64,000 nucleotides of DNA, taken from positions 124,001 through 188,000 of the forward strand of contig NZ_JALPRE010000009.1 in NCBI RefSeq assembly GCF_023195925.1, given 5' to 3'. The stretch is from Aquimarina acroporae. Its GTDB lineage: Bacteria > Bacteroidota > Bacteroidia > Flavobacteriales > Flavobacteriaceae. Under the pieces are notes generated by a model. That model made no database searches, had not been told where the DNA came from, and saw only the letters and a program-made list of their open reading frames with translations. Of the stretch, positions 52,355 to 61,652 are shown in pieces. Position 1 is the first letter of the stretch. Each line of letters begins with the position of its first letter. Position numbers and translations under genes: made by a program.

Positions 52355-53047
52355 TTAAAACCTTATAACTTTTCCTATTATTTGAGACTCTTTTATAATT
52401 CCTATATGTCTAGAATCTTCGGAATTTTCTCTATTATCTCCTAAGACAAAGTATTCATTGACTTTTAGAACCACAGGTCCGAAGTTATATACATTCCACG
52501 GTTTTTTATATATAGAATAGATCTTTTGATCGGTGATGCCAGGCACTAGAGTGTTTTTAAAATTCAGGATTTTATTTTTTTTTGCATTGGAATTAGAAAT
52601 ATAAACCATAGTAGTATCACTATTGCCCTTAAGATAGTAAGGCTTCCCATTATAAGTAGGAGTGGGAATAATATCATCTTCAATGTTTTTAGTAATTTCT
52701 AGAGGTATAAAGTACAAATGTGCTGGGTTGATTAATGAATCAATACTGTTATTGTTTACAAATAAATCTCCTTTTTTAATCTGTATAATATCACCTGGAA
52801 TACCTACTAGTCGATGAACTCTTTTATCATTACCGAATAATGAGTCTCCATGCTTATACACTATAAAATCTAATCTATTAGGTTTAATTAAACTTGAAAC
52901 GAGCATGCCACTACCAATAGGTAACGTAGGTTCATTTGCTAAGCTACTGTTTTGATAGTATCTAAGGATATGAGTTCCATAAGCTATATAGATATAAAAA
53001 ATAACTAAAGGTATTATACCTAATAAAATCTTATGATTTTTTGTCAT
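52355..53047 (-). CDS. Signal peptidase I-like protein lacking catalytic Ser and Lys (probable pseudoenzyme)
   Basis: I chose the ATG at 53047; the frame runs back into lepB. The 230-residue product has one N-terminal membrane segment and the S26 fold: the box that should read SMxPT is ANEPT (Ala37), and the lysine of VKRxVGxPGD is His (RVHRLVGIPGD, His78). The last box, EYFVLGDNRENSEDSRHIG, is perfectly kept. So both catalytic residues are gone while the fold is intact. It lies 4 bases after lepB. S. aureus SpsA is a known inactive paralog next to an active SpsB. The role, perhaps a regulator or substrate-binding partner of LepB, is unknown. Confidence 0.85.
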   Translation of the reverse strand: MTKNHKILLGIIPLVIFYIYIAYGTHILRYYQNSSLANEPTLPIGSGMLVSSLIKPNRLDFIVYKHGDSLFGNDKRVHRLVGIPGDIIQIKKGDLFVNNNSIDSLINPAHLYFIPLEITKNIEDDIIPTPTYNGKPYYLKGNSDTTMVYISNSNAKKNKILNFKNTLVPGITDQKIYSIYKKPWNVYNFGPVVLKVNEYFVLGDNRENSEDSRHIGIIKESQIIGKVIRF

Positions 53048-53051
53048 TTTT

Positions 53052-54623
53052 TTAAGCTTTCTTTCTTTTTCGGTACCAGTCAAAGACGAACCAACCTACT
53101 AATAAAATTAAAAAATACTTAAAGTAGGATACTGGTTCACCACTACCTCCAACGGTAGTAAACATACGTTCCCATCTAATTTTATTAAATAGACCTTTTA
53201 CATTCGAATCCCAACTAAACCAAATAAAAACAGGTTTTCCAACAATATGATTGGCAGGAACATAACCCCATGCGCGGCTATCTTCGCTATTATGTCGGTT
53301 ATCTCCCATCATCCAATAGTAATCCTGTTTGAAGGTGTAAGAATCAATAGGTTTTCCATTAAGTAAAACCTGTGTTCCATTAACCGATAATTTGTTATCT
53401 ATACCCATTTCGGATCCTTCATATACCTCAATGATTCGTCTGTATAATGCAAAACTTTTAAGATCCATTTTTACAGATTTACCAGCTTCCGGAATGTAAA
53501 TAGATCCAAAATAATCTCTGTTCCAGTTTACTTTACGGTTATTGGGAAATATACCTAATTCAATTTCTCCATCTATTTTTATATCTCTTTGAAGAGTAGA
53601 AACACTTGGGTGACTTTTAAATTTAGCAGCGGCATCTTCGGTTATCCCTCTTACATAAAATTCCGTAGGGCTGATAAAAGCAAAATCTCCCGCTTTTATT
53701 TTATACCTTTTGTATAAATTGTCTGGATTAAAATTTCTGTTTTTTGCAGTCCCGATATATGAAAATTGTAATTGAGCTCTATCAGGTAACACATTTTTCT
53801 TTCCATTAATATGTACATAACCATCTACTACCGATATAGAGTCTCCAGGAATACCGACACAACGTTTTACGTAATTTGATTTTTTATCAATTGGTTTATA
53901 ATGATATTTTCCATCTCCATATTGTTGAAAAGCATCTACTGTATCTACTGGCCAACTAAAAACTACAATATCATTATTTTTTATCTTTTGGAAACCGGGA
54001 AGTCTAAAATATGGATATTGTGGACTACTAGTATATGATTTCACTCTTGCCAACGGAATGGTATCATGCACCATTGGAAATGATACTGCTGTCATAGGGG
54101 TACGGGCTCCATAATGAAATTTACTTACAAATAAGAAATCACCTATCAATAGAGTTCTCTCTAAAGATCCTGTAGGTATGGTATAAGGTTGCATAAAATA
54201 AGTGTGAACAATAGTAGCTGCTACAACTGCAAATAATATAGAACTTATCCATTCTCCCGCTGCTGTTCTAGGTTTTAAACTGCGATCCTCTATGTAGGTA
54301 ACATCTAACATGTAATTCACATAAAAAATGTAAAAACCTAAGGTCACAACGACTAGAATAGTATCTACGGTAGAGTTCTTTCCAAAACTTCGTATGGTTT
54401 CAACCCAAATTACAGGAAGCATAATGACATTGATAACGGGTATGAATAGTAGAACAACCCACCACCATGGTCTGTTTATGATTTTCATTAAAACAACAGC
54501 ATTATATACTGGCACTAGTGCTTCCCATGCTTTTCTTCCCGCTTTTACATAAAGTTTCCAGGTTCCTAAAAAATGAATCACCTGTACTACCAGAAAAAAA
54601 ATAAACCATTGTGTTAGTGTCAT
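53052..54623 (-). CDS. lepB: Signal peptidase I with N-terminal membrane extension
   Basis: The 523-residue product has an extension with about three membrane segments (residues about 5-110, QVIHFLGTWKLYVKAGRKAWEALVPVYN and WWWVVLLFIPVINVIMLP), resembling DUF5684, then the S26 peptidase. The Ser is in IPTGSLERTLLIGDF (Ser153), the Lys in YVKRCVGIPGDSISV (Lys253), and the last box is YWMMGDNRHNSEDSRAWG. It removes signal peptides on the periplasmic side. It is much longer than the E. coli enzyme (324). It precedes its inactive-looking paralog and follows dapB. Confidence 0.94.
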   Translation of the reverse strand: MTLTQWFIFFLVVQVIHFLGTWKLYVKAGRKAWEALVPVYNAVVLMKIINRPWWWVVLLFIPVINVIMLPVIWVETIRSFGKNSTVDTILVVVTLGFYIFYVNYMLDVTYIEDRSLKPRTAAGEWISSILFAVVAATIVHTYFMQPYTIPTGSLERTLLIGDFLFVSKFHYGARTPMTAVSFPMVHDTIPLARVKSYTSSPQYPYFRLPGFQKIKNNDIVVFSWPVDTVDAFQQYGDGKYHYKPIDKKSNYVKRCVGIPGDSISVVDGYVHINGKKNVLPDRAQLQFSYIGTAKNRNFNPDNLYKRYKIKAGDFAFISPTEFYVRGITEDAAAKFKSHPSVSTLQRDIKIDGEIELGIFPNNRKVNWNRDYFGSIYIPEAGKSVKMDLKSFALYRRIIEVYEGSEMGIDNKLSVNGTQVLLNGKPIDSYTFKQDYYWMMGDNRHNSEDSRAWGYVPANHIVGKPVFIWFSWDSNVKGLFNKIRWERMFTTVGGSGEPVSYFKYFLILLVGWFVFDWYRKRKKA

Positions 54624-54676
54624 CTGTCCTATATTTTTTTAGTATTTGTAGTTTTAATTCTTAAAACGTTACACTT

Positions 54677-55375
54677 TTATAAGCCTAAAACATCTTTCAT
54701 TCCGAATACACCTACTTTGTCTTTGAGCCATTCTGCTGCGACTACAGCTCCTAGAGCAAATCCGTTTCGATTATGAGCGGTATGTTTTATTTCAATATCA
54801 TCAACCTGAGACGAGTAAGTAACAGTATGAGTGCCTGGAACTTTTTCTATTCTTTTCGCTATTATCGGAATGGAGTTTTCATCAGCTTCGTCCAATTGCC
54901 ATTTGGTATTATCCGAATTTTCAATAATTCCTTCGGCAAGGGTAATCGCAGTTCCGCTTGGGGCGTCCAGTTTTTCGGTATGATGTATTTCTTCCATCTT
55001 CACATTATAACCTTCTAGAGGGCTCATCATTTTCGCAAGCTTTTTGTTGAGCTCAAAGAAAAGATTAACTCCCAAGCTGTAGTTTGATGCATAAATAAAA
55101 CTTCCTTTTTTTTCTTCACACAATCCTACAATCATGTTGTAATATTCTAACCAGCCCGTTGTTCCTGAAACTACTGGGACTCCAGCGTTAAAGCAGTTAG
55201 TTATGTTATTTACAGCCGCTGAGGGAATACTAAAATCAATGGCAACGTCGGCGTCAGAAAGATCATAATTTGTATCATCTTTATCTACTTTTAAAACAAT
55301 GGTATGTCCACGTTCTGTTGCTATTTTTTCAATGGTTTTTCCCATTTTACCATACCCTAGCAGTGCAATTTTCAT
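54677..55375 (-). CDS. dapB: 4-hydroxy-tetrahydrodipicolinate reductase
   Basis: The 232-residue product starts MKIALLGYGKMGKTIEKIA (nucleotide-binding GxGxMG) and carries VVSGTTGW and the active-site block EIHHTEKLDAPSGTAI (His159-type acid/base region and Lys). It makes tetrahydrodipicolinate for lysine and diaminopimelate. At 232 residues it is shorter than E. coli DapB (273), the usual size for this phylum. It is the fourth gene of the parA-parB cluster. Confidence 0.94.
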   Translation of the reverse strand: MKIALLGYGKMGKTIEKIATERGHTIVLKVDKDDTNYDLSDADVAIDFSIPSAAVNNITNCFNAGVPVVSGTTGWLEYYNMIVGLCEEKKGSFIYASNYSLGVNLFFELNKKLAKMMSPLEGYNVKMEEIHHTEKLDAPSGTAITLAEGIIENSDNTKWQLDEADENSIPIIAKRIEKVPGTHTVTYSSQVDDIEIKHTAHNRNGFALGAVVAAEWLKDKVGVFGMKDVLGL

Positions 55376-55415
55376 ATTTTGATTGGTTATTTAAGATTTA
55401 GATACCCTATGTATC

Positions 55416-56003
55416 TCAAAAGCTATAATTTAATGATACGCCAAAATTTGGACTAACATCAAATTCGTTGAAATTTATTTTTGGTTTAAATGAAAGGTCA
55501 TCAGTAACATTATATTGTTGTAAGTGGGCGGTAACATTGGCATCAACAATATTTAGTAGATATGCCGCAACAGTAAGTAATAAAGATAACTCCTGATCTC
55601 TACGAAAGCGTTCCTGCAAAGAGATTAATTGATCATCGGTCACATTTGGAAATTCATCATCTGTAAAACCAGCTAATCTTCTTTTAAAAATATCTCTAAA
55701 TCGATTATAGTTATTATTATTATCGATATAAAAATAAATACCCGTTCCAATGGCAGCATAAACAATTGGGACTTTCCAATACTTTTTTGTGTAAACTTGC
55801 CCTAATCCAGGTACAACAGCGGAATAAAAAGCCGCCCTTGCTGGAGCTAAAGGCTCATATGGACGGACTTTTTTCTTTCTTTTTTTCTTCTTTTTTACAG
55901 CTACCTCTTCAGTGGTTACTTTCAACTCTTCATTTTCCTGCGAAAACGTATTTTGAATTGAAAAAAATACTAAAAAGATAATATAGCAGCATTTAATCTT
56001 CAC
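55416..56003 (-). CDS. DUF5683 domain membrane protein
   Basis: The 195-residue product has a signal peptide (ending NTFSQ), a Lys-rich stretch (VKKKKKRKKKV), then the conserved APARAAFYSAVVPGLGQVYTKKYWKVPIVYAAIGTG and NNNNYNRFRDIFKRR, the DUF5683 pattern with one or two membrane segments. It sits between parB and dapB as in other flavobacteria and overlaps the parB 3' end by 11 bases. Function unknown. Confidence 0.85.
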   Translation of the reverse strand: MKIKCCYIIFLVFFSIQNTFSQENEELKVTTEEVAVKKKKKRKKKVRPYEPLAPARAAFYSAVVPGLGQVYTKKYWKVPIVYAAIGTGIYFYIDNNNNYNRFRDIFKRRLAGFTDDEFPNVTDDQLISLQERFRRDQELSLLLTVAAYLLNIVDANVTAHLQQYNVTDDLSFKPKINFNEFDVSPNFGVSLNYSF

Positions 56004-56907
56004 TATTAATAAGTTTCTTTAAACGGTTAAAATCTTCTTCAGAAGAAAATGGTATGATTAATTTACCACTTCCTTTGCTGGAAACTTTTACGTCTATTTT
56101 TGCACCAAAATACTCAGAAAAATCTTTCACTCCTTTGGCAATGTGTTTAGGTAATTGTCCACCAGCAACTTTTTTAGAAAGACTATCAATATTTTCAGAT
56201 GTGTCATTTAAAGAGCGTACTAATTTTTCTGTATCTCTTACCGACAAAGATTTGCCTATTATTTTTTCGTAAATATCAAGTTGTTGCTGTTGGTTTTCGA
56301 CATTAATTAATGCACGACCATGTCCCATAGAAATAAAACCATCTCTCATGCCGGTTTGCACTATTGGGTCTAGTTTTAAAAGTCGTAAATAATTAGCAAT
56401 CGTTGATCTTTTTTTACCAACTCTATCACTCAATTGCTCTTGAGTAAGATTAATTTCATCGATAAGTCGTTGATATGAAAGGGCTATTTCTATTGGATCT
56501 AAATCCTGACGTTGAATATTTTCAACCAAGGCCATAGTTAATGACTCTTGATCATCGGCAATTCTTATATAAGCAGGAATAGTTTTTAAGCCAGCTAGTT
56601 TTGAAGCTCGGTAACGACGTTCTCCACTGACTAGTTGAAAGTCGTTAAAACCTAATTTACGAACGGTAATAGGTTGTATGACACCCACTTCCTTTATAGA
56701 AGTAGCAAGTTCGCGTAGTGTTTCGTCATTAAAACTGGTACGTGGTTGAAATGGATTTACATCAATACTCTCCAATTCCAGTTCGATAATATTTCCAACC
56801 ACCTTATCGGCATTTTTGTCTTCTACCGATTTAATATCATTTTCGGGGTCCTTTAACAAGGCCGATAATCCTCTTCCTAAAGCTTGTTTTTTTGTTGCCT
56901 TCGCCAT
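55993..56907 (-). CDS. parB: Chromosome partitioning protein ParB
   Basis: The 304-residue product has an N-terminal ParB/sulfiredoxin-like CTP-binding domain (NPFQPRTSFNDETLRELATSIKEVGVIQPITVR and LVSGERRYRASKLAGL), an HTH domain (LTQEQLSDRVGKKRSTIANYLRLLKLDP) and a C-terminal dimerisation region. It binds parS near the origin and spreads. No parS site that I would accept is visible in the window. It lies 6 bases after parA. The presence of the pair hints that the replication origin may be in the wider neighbourhood. Confidence 0.96.
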   Translation of the reverse strand: MAKATKKQALGRGLSALLKDPENDIKSVEDKNADKVVGNIIELELESIDVNPFQPRTSFNDETLRELATSIKEVGVIQPITVRKLGFNDFQLVSGERRYRASKLAGLKTIPAYIRIADDQESLTMALVENIQRQDLDPIEIALSYQRLIDEINLTQEQLSDRVGKKRSTIANYLRLLKLDPIVQTGMRDGFISMGHGRALINVENQQQQLDIYEKIIGKSLSVRDTEKLVRSLNDTSENIDSLSKKVAGGQLPKHIAKGVKDFSEYFGAKIDVKVSSKGSGKLIIPFSSEEDFNRLKKLINSED

Positions 56908-56913
56908 GAATCC

Positions 56914-57678
56914 TTAACTGTTTTTCTTAATAATTTCGTGAGCCAAACTTAAATAATTACTTGCTCCTTTACTAGCAGCATCATAATTAATTATACTCTC
57001 TCCGTAACTGGGAGCTTCGCTTAAACGTATATTTCTTTGAATAATGGTTTTAAATACCATTTCATTGAAGTGTTTTTGCACTTCTTCTACCACTTGATTC
57101 GAAAGACGTAATCTAGAATCGTACATGGTCAATAATAATCCTTCTATATCTAGATTAGTATTGTGAACTTTTTGTACACTTTTTATGGTATTTAGAAGTT
57201 TGCCAAGACCTTCTAATGCAAAATATTCACACTGTATCGGGATCATCACAGAATCTGCAGCCGTTAAAGCATTAAGAGTAAGCAGACCAAGAGAAGGAGC
57301 ACAGTCGATAAGAATATAATCATATTCTTCACGTAGGCCTTCAATAGCCTTTTTCATCATATATTCTCTTTGATCCTTGTCAACGAGTTCAATTTCAATC
57401 GCTACCAAGTCGATATGCGCTGGAATAATATGCACATTGGGAGAGGTGGTCTCCAAAATGGCTTCAGCAGGACTCACCGTATGCTCAAGGATTTGATACG
57501 TTCCTTTTTCAATACTTTCGACATCGAGACCTAAACCAGATGTTGCATTGGCCTGTGGATCGGCGTCGATTAGTAATACCTTTTTCTCTAAAACACCTAG
57601 AGATGCTGCTAAATTTACAGAAGTAGTAGTTTTTCCTACTCCTCCTTTTTGATTGGCGATTGCTATTATTTTACCCAT
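56914..57678 (-). CDS. parA: Chromosome partitioning ATPase ParA (Soj)
   Basis: The 254-residue product has the deviant Walker A of ParA/Soj proteins (ANQKGGVGKTTTSVNLA), LLIDADPQANATSGLG and the Walker B-type DYILIDCAPSLGLLTLNAL. It lacks an N-terminal DNA-binding domain, so it is the short chromosomal type. With ParB it segregates the origin region. It is the first gene of the eight-gene cluster that runs to DUF6122. Confidence 0.96.
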   Translation of the reverse strand: MGKIIAIANQKGGVGKTTTSVNLAASLGVLEKKVLLIDADPQANATSGLGLDVESIEKGTYQILEHTVSPAEAILETTSPNVHIIPAHIDLVAIEIELVDKDQREYMMKKAIEGLREEYDYILIDCAPSLGLLTLNALTAADSVMIPIQCEYFALEGLGKLLNTIKSVQKVHNTNLDIEGLLLTMYDSRLRLSNQVVEEVQKHFNEMVFKTIIQRNIRLSEAPSYGESIINYDAASKGASNYLSLAHEIIKKNS

Positions 57679-57758
57679 ATGGGGAGATTTGGATTTAAGA
57701 GGTAAAAATACAATTTATTATATATTATAAAAATGAAAAATGTTAACAGTGTTTTACG

Positions 57759-57788
57759 AAAAAGACCATCCGCCTTTACGAATGGTCT
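57759..57788 (-). terminator. Rho-independent terminator of the SDR gene
   Basis: A 7-base stem (AGACCAT 57763-57769 with ATGGTCT 57782-57788) plus an inner CG pair, with a T-run on the minus strand (plus A-run 57759-57763). It lies between the SDR stop and parA. Confidence 0.72.
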
Positions 57789-57818
57789 GATATAAAACTA
57801 TAATTGTTGATAACTAAG

Positions 57819-58700
57819 TTATTTCTTGTTTTTAGACCTAATAGAAGCTTCAAGCATATCCCACATTTTTTCAGGAATTTGTTCAAGCATGTTAAACTCA
57901 CCAGCTCCTTTTAACCATTCTCCCCCATCTATGGTCACAACTTCTCCATTCATATAAGCTGAGAAATCTGAAACCAGATATGCTGCTAAGTTTGCAAGCT
58001 CCTGATGATCACCAACTCTTGCCAGGGGTACTTGTTTTGTAATATCTAATTTTTCTTTTAGATCCCCAGGTAATAATCTATCCCAAGCTCCTTTGGTAGG
58101 GAATGGTCCTGGAGCAATAGCATTAAAACGCATACCGTATTTTGCCCATTCTACAGCTAGAGATCTAGTCATTGCCAAAACTCCTGCTTTTGCGGTAGCA
58201 CTCGGAACAACATATGCAGAGCCTGTCCAGGCATAGGTAGTAACAATATTAAGTACAGTGGTCTTTTTGTAGTTAGTATCAATCCAGTGTTTTCCAAAAG
58301 ACAATGTGCAGTTTTTGGTTCCTTTAAGAACGATATCGATAATCGTATCAAAAGCATTTGCAGAAAGTCTTTCTGTAGGAGAAATGAAATTTCCAGCAGC
58401 GTTATTCAATAAAACATCTACACTGCCAAATTCTGAAATTACTTGCTCTTTCATAGCTTCAACTTGATCGTAATGCCTTACATCACATTGAAGCGGTAAA
58501 CAAGTTCCTCCAGTTTCTTCTTCTAGTTCTTTTGCTGTGTTTTGTAATTTTTCCAGATTACGCGAAGTAATAGCTACTTTTGCGCCCAGTTCGAGAAAGT
58601 ATTTGGTCATAGATCGACCCAAACCGCTACCACCACCAGTAACTACTATATTTTTTCCTTCTAGTGCTCCATCGCGAAGCATTTTATCTGTATATGCCAT
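57819..58700 (-). CDS. SDR family oxidoreductase, 2,4-dienoyl-CoA reductase-like
   Basis: The 293-residue product is a short-chain dehydrogenase: VVTGGGSGLGRSMTKYF is the nucleotide-binding motif and NNAAGNFISPTE the NAG block. In place of the usual YxxxK it has SATAK, the form found in the mitochondrial/peroxisomal 2,4-dienoyl-CoA reductases (DECR), with VEWAKYGMRFNAIAPGPFPTKGAWDRL following. That makes NADPH-dependent reduction of dienoyl-CoA during oxidation of unsaturated fatty acids likely. It is next to the methylmalonyl-CoA mutase genes, which also handle acyl-CoA. A perfect palindrome separates them. Confidence 0.87.
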   Translation of the reverse strand: MAYTDKMLRDGALEGKNIVVTGGGSGLGRSMTKYFLELGAKVAITSRNLEKLQNTAKELEEETGGTCLPLQCDVRHYDQVEAMKEQVISEFGSVDVLLNNAAGNFISPTERLSANAFDTIIDIVLKGTKNCTLSFGKHWIDTNYKKTTVLNIVTTYAWTGSAYVVPSATAKAGVLAMTRSLAVEWAKYGMRFNAIAPGPFPTKGAWDRLLPGDLKEKLDITKQVPLARVGDHQELANLAAYLVSDFSAYMNGEVVTIDGGEWLKGAGEFNMLEQIPEKMWDMLEASIRSKNKK

Positions 58701-58746
58701 ATGTGTATAATTGTCTATATTTTTGGAAAGTTACAACTAAAACTTC

Positions 58747-58774
58747 AAAAATACTATGCATGCATAGTATTTTT
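58747..58774 (-). terminator. Perfect 28-base palindrome, terminator of the mutase cluster
   Basis: Two 14-base arms (58747-58760 and 58761-58774, AAAAATACTATGCA/TGCATAGTATTTTT) meet with no spacer. On the minus strand the T-run follows, six bases after the scpA stop. The same T-run gives TATTTTTG (plus 58746-58753), a -7 box that may drive the SDR gene. It could also be an operator. Confidence 0.75.
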
Positions 58775-58779
58775 TATGA

Positions 58780-60912
58780 TTATTCAAATGTTGAAATCAA
58801 AATCTCCAAAATTGTGATTGCTGCATCACTAATTTTTGTTCCAGGACCAAATATGGCCACCGCTCCAGCTTCAAAAAGAAAATCATAATCATCGGGAGGG
58901 ATAACTCCTCCTACAATTACCATAATATCTTCTCTACCATATTCTTTTAAAGCTGCAATCACTTGAGGAACCAAGGTTAAATGACCTCCGGCCAATGAAG
59001 ATACACCTATGATATGTACATCATTTTCTACGGCTTGCTTGGCAGCTTCATTAGGGGTTTGGAAAAGTGGACCAATATCAACATCAAAACCGACATCTGC
59101 ATAACTTGTTGCAACCACTTTTGCTCCTCGATCATGTCCGTCTTGTCCCATTTTTGCAATCATTATTCTTGGTCTACGACCTTCTAATTCTGCATATTTA
59201 TTGGCGAGCTCTCTGGCTTTATCAAAGGATTCGTCATTTTTTATTTCTTTTGCATACACTCCTGTAAATGATTTAATTTCAGCTTTATATCTTCCAAATT
59301 TTTTCTCTAGTGCATCACTAATCTCTCCAAGTGTTGCCCTTAGTCTGGCAGCATCTACAGCCAAAGCTAATAAATTTTGATGTTCATCCTCAGCAGCTTC
59401 GCTTAAAGCAACTAACGCTTGCTGAACTTGTTCTTCGTTTCGAGAAGCCTTAACTTTTTTAAGTCCTTCTATTTGCTGATTTCTTACAGCATTGTTATCT
59501 ACTTTTAAAGTGCTAATAGCCTCTTCTTCTTCAAGCTTAAATTTGTTTACACCAATAATTACATCCTGTTCACTATCAATTCTTGCTTGTTTTCGGGCTG
59601 CGGCTTCTTCTATTCTCATTTTAGGTATTCCGGCTTCTATAGCTTTGGTCATACCTCCCAATTCTTCTACTTCTTCAATCAATTTCCATGCTTTTTCTGC
59701 AATATCATTGGTGAGTGATTCTACATAATAACTACCAGCCCACGGATCTACAGTTTTTGTGATATTGGTTTCTTCCTGTAAATATATTTGGGTGTTTCTG
59801 GCAATTCTAGCAGAAAAGTCTGTAGGTAAAGCAATAGCTTCATCTAGAGCATTGGTGTGTAAGCTTTGTGTTCCTCCAAATGCTGCAGCACTTGCCTCAA
59901 TACAAGTTCTAGCTACATTGTTGAAAGGGTCTTGCGCGGTTAAGCTCCAACCACTGGTTTGACAATGGGTTCTGAGCATCAGGGATTTTGGATTCTGCGG
60001 ATTAAATTGCTTAATCAGTTTGGCCCATAACATTCTAGCGGCCCGCATTTTGGCAATCTCCATAAAATGATTCATTCCTATAGCCCAAAAGAATGATAAT
60101 CTTGGGGCAAAAGCGTCTACACTTAAACCGGCTTCAATTCCTTTTCGTATATATTCTAGCCCATCGGCTAATGTATATGCCAATTCTATATCGCAAGTTG
60201 CGCCTGCTTCCTGCATATGATATCCCGAGATACTTATAGGATTAAATTTGGGCATATTTTTGGAGCAATATTTAAAAATATCACTTATAATTCGCATTGA
60301 AGGAGTAGGAGGATAGATATATGTATTTCGTACCATAAACTCCTTAAGAATATCATTTTGTATTGTTCCTGATAAAAGATTTTTATCTACTCCTTGCTCT
60401 TCTGCAGCAACAATATAAAAAGCCATGATAGGAAGAACAGCTCCATTCATAGTCATAGAAACCGACATTTTGTCGAGTGGAATTTGATCAAATAACACTT
60501 TCATGTCCTCAACGGTGTCGATTGCAACGCCTGCCATACCAACATCACCAAAAACTCGCTCATGATCACTGTCGTATCCTCTGTGTGTAGCCAGATCGAA
60601 AGCTACAGATAACCCTTTTTGACCAGCAGCAAGATTCCTCCTGTAAAATGCATTACTTTCTTCGGCAGTTGAAAATCCTGCATATTGTCGTATGGTCCAT
60701 GGTCTACGAACATACATAGTAGAATATGGACCTCTTAAATATGGAGGAATACCTGCAGAAAAATTTAAATGCTCCAAATCTTTAATATCAGAATCGTCAT
60801 AAGAAGATTTAATATTTATACCTTCAGAGGTGTTAAATGTTTTTACATTAGGTTTGTGAGTAGGAAATTTCTGTTTTGGTAATTGTATATGTTGTATGTC
60901 TTTTCTATTCAT
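58780..60912 (-). CDS. scpA: Methylmalonyl-CoA mutase, large (B12-binding) subunit
   Basis: The 710-residue product has the barrel domain ([60 protein letters not shown]) and the C-terminal cobalamin domain with [11 protein letters not shown] (DxHxxG, the His lower axial ligand) and [29 protein letters not shown]. It interconverts methylmalonyl-CoA and succinyl-CoA using adenosylcobalamin. The length is normal. The small subunit gene lies upstream, but two unrelated genes stand between them. Confidence 0.97.
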   Translation of the reverse strand: MNRKDIQHIQLPKQKFPTHKPNVKTFNTSEGINIKSSYDDSDIKDLEHLNFSAGIPPYLRGPYSTMYVRRPWTIRQYAGFSTAEESNAFYRRNLAAGQKGLSVAFDLATHRGYDSDHERVFGDVGMAGVAIDTVEDMKVLFDQIPLDKMSVSMTMNGAVLPIMAFYIVAAEEQGVDKNLLSGTIQNDILKEFMVRNTYIYPPTPSMRIISDIFKYCSKNMPKFNPISISGYHMQEAGATCDIELAYTLADGLEYIRKGIEAGLSVDAFAPRLSFFWAIGMNHFMEIAKMRAARMLWAKLIKQFNPQNPKSLMLRTHCQTSGWSLTAQDPFNNVARTCIEASAAAFGGTQSLHTNALDEAIALPTDFSARIARNTQIYLQEETNITKTVDPWAGSYYVESLTNDIAEKAWKLIEEVEELGGMTKAIEAGIPKMRIEEAAARKQARIDSEQDVIIGVNKFKLEEEEAISTLKVDNNAVRNQQIEGLKKVKASRNEEQVQQALVALSEAAEDEHQNLLALAVDAARLRATLGEISDALEKKFGRYKAEIKSFTGVYAKEIKNDESFDKARELANKYAELEGRRPRIMIAKMGQDGHDRGAKVVATSYADVGFDVDIGPLFQTPNEAAKQAVENDVHIIGVSSLAGGHLTLVPQVIAALKEYGREDIMVIVGGVIPPDDYDFLFEAGAVAIFGPGTKISDAAITILEILISTFE

Positions 60913-60915
60913 TAT

Positions 60916-61557
60916 TTAAAACTTCATTTTTTCAATAAACCCATCAAAATTAACTTGTATTGGTGTTGTTAGATTAATCATAAAGGTTCGCTTGTTTGCA
61001 GAAATAATATATGATGAACTAAATGCTTTTGTGTCTTTTTTAAGATTATCGATTTGAAAAATAGACTTAAACATTGTAAAATCTTTGTTTTTGGCAAAAG
61101 CTGCAGTTATCTTTTTAAAGTTAAAATTAGCTGTTAAGCTGGTTTTGTTATTATTATGTTTTATAATAGAAAGTAACATTTTAGCATCATTTCTATTAAA
61201 ATTCATATATGGTAAAGTGTTAATGGTATAGGTAGAACCGGTATAGGGATCAAAGAAAAGATTAAAAGAACCTTTCATATCTCTCATATTTTCAAGTCTT
61301 TTTATTTCATTTCTGACTTCGTTTTTAGTCATAATTGAATCTAAAGTAACTCGATATTTTTCAATAGAATATAGTTCAAAACCAACAGGTAAGAAAGTTT
61401 TGACAGCCCCATTTTCAACAGGGAAGTAATGCCCTTGTAATTTTTCTGAACTCTTAATATTTGAATTTTCAATCCAATTTTGGGTTTCAGTTATAAAAGT
61501 ATTACATGAGGTTAGTAAAAAAGATAAAGAAATAAGAAAACCACAAATTATTTTCAT
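60916..61557 (-). CDS. Unrecognised lipoprotein between the mutase genes
   Basis: The leader MKIICGFLISLSFLLTSC ends in a lipobox Cys (Cys18). The 213 residues are rich in Asn, Lys and Phe with no repeats or motif that I recognise; a block PYTGSTYTINTLPYMNFNRNDAKMLL is the most distinctive. It starts directly upstream of scpA (3-base gap) on the same strand, so it is co-transcribed. Its role is unknown; the location suggests nothing firm about B12 or acyl-CoA chemistry. Confidence 0.72.
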   Translation of the reverse strand: MKIICGFLISLSFLLTSCNTFITETQNWIENSNIKSSEKLQGHYFPVENGAVKTFLPVGFELYSIEKYRVTLDSIMTKNEVRNEIKRLENMRDMKGSFNLFFDPYTGSTYTINTLPYMNFNRNDAKMLLSIIKHNNNKTSLTANFNFKKITAAFAKNKDFTMFKSIFQIDNLKKDTKAFSSSYIISANKRTFMINLTTPIQVNFDGFIEKMKF

Positions 61558-61652
61558 GTAAGAGAGAAATCATTATTAAAAATGTAAAATTACGGTTTTA
61601 TTAATAATATTTTGATAATGATCTATGAAATAAAGATATGTCGTTCATTAAA

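Noticed and set aside
57750..57765. parS-like sequence TGTTTTACGAAAAAGA near parAB
   Set aside because: It matches only about 12 of 16 positions of TGTTTCACGTGAAACA, is not palindromic, and overlaps the arm of the SDR terminator hairpin. Likely chance.
57819..58700. Missing catalytic Tyr in the SDR as a sign of a broken enzyme
   Set aside because: SATAK in place of YxxxK is the known pattern of the 2,4-dienoyl-CoA reductase group, and the rest of that signature is present.
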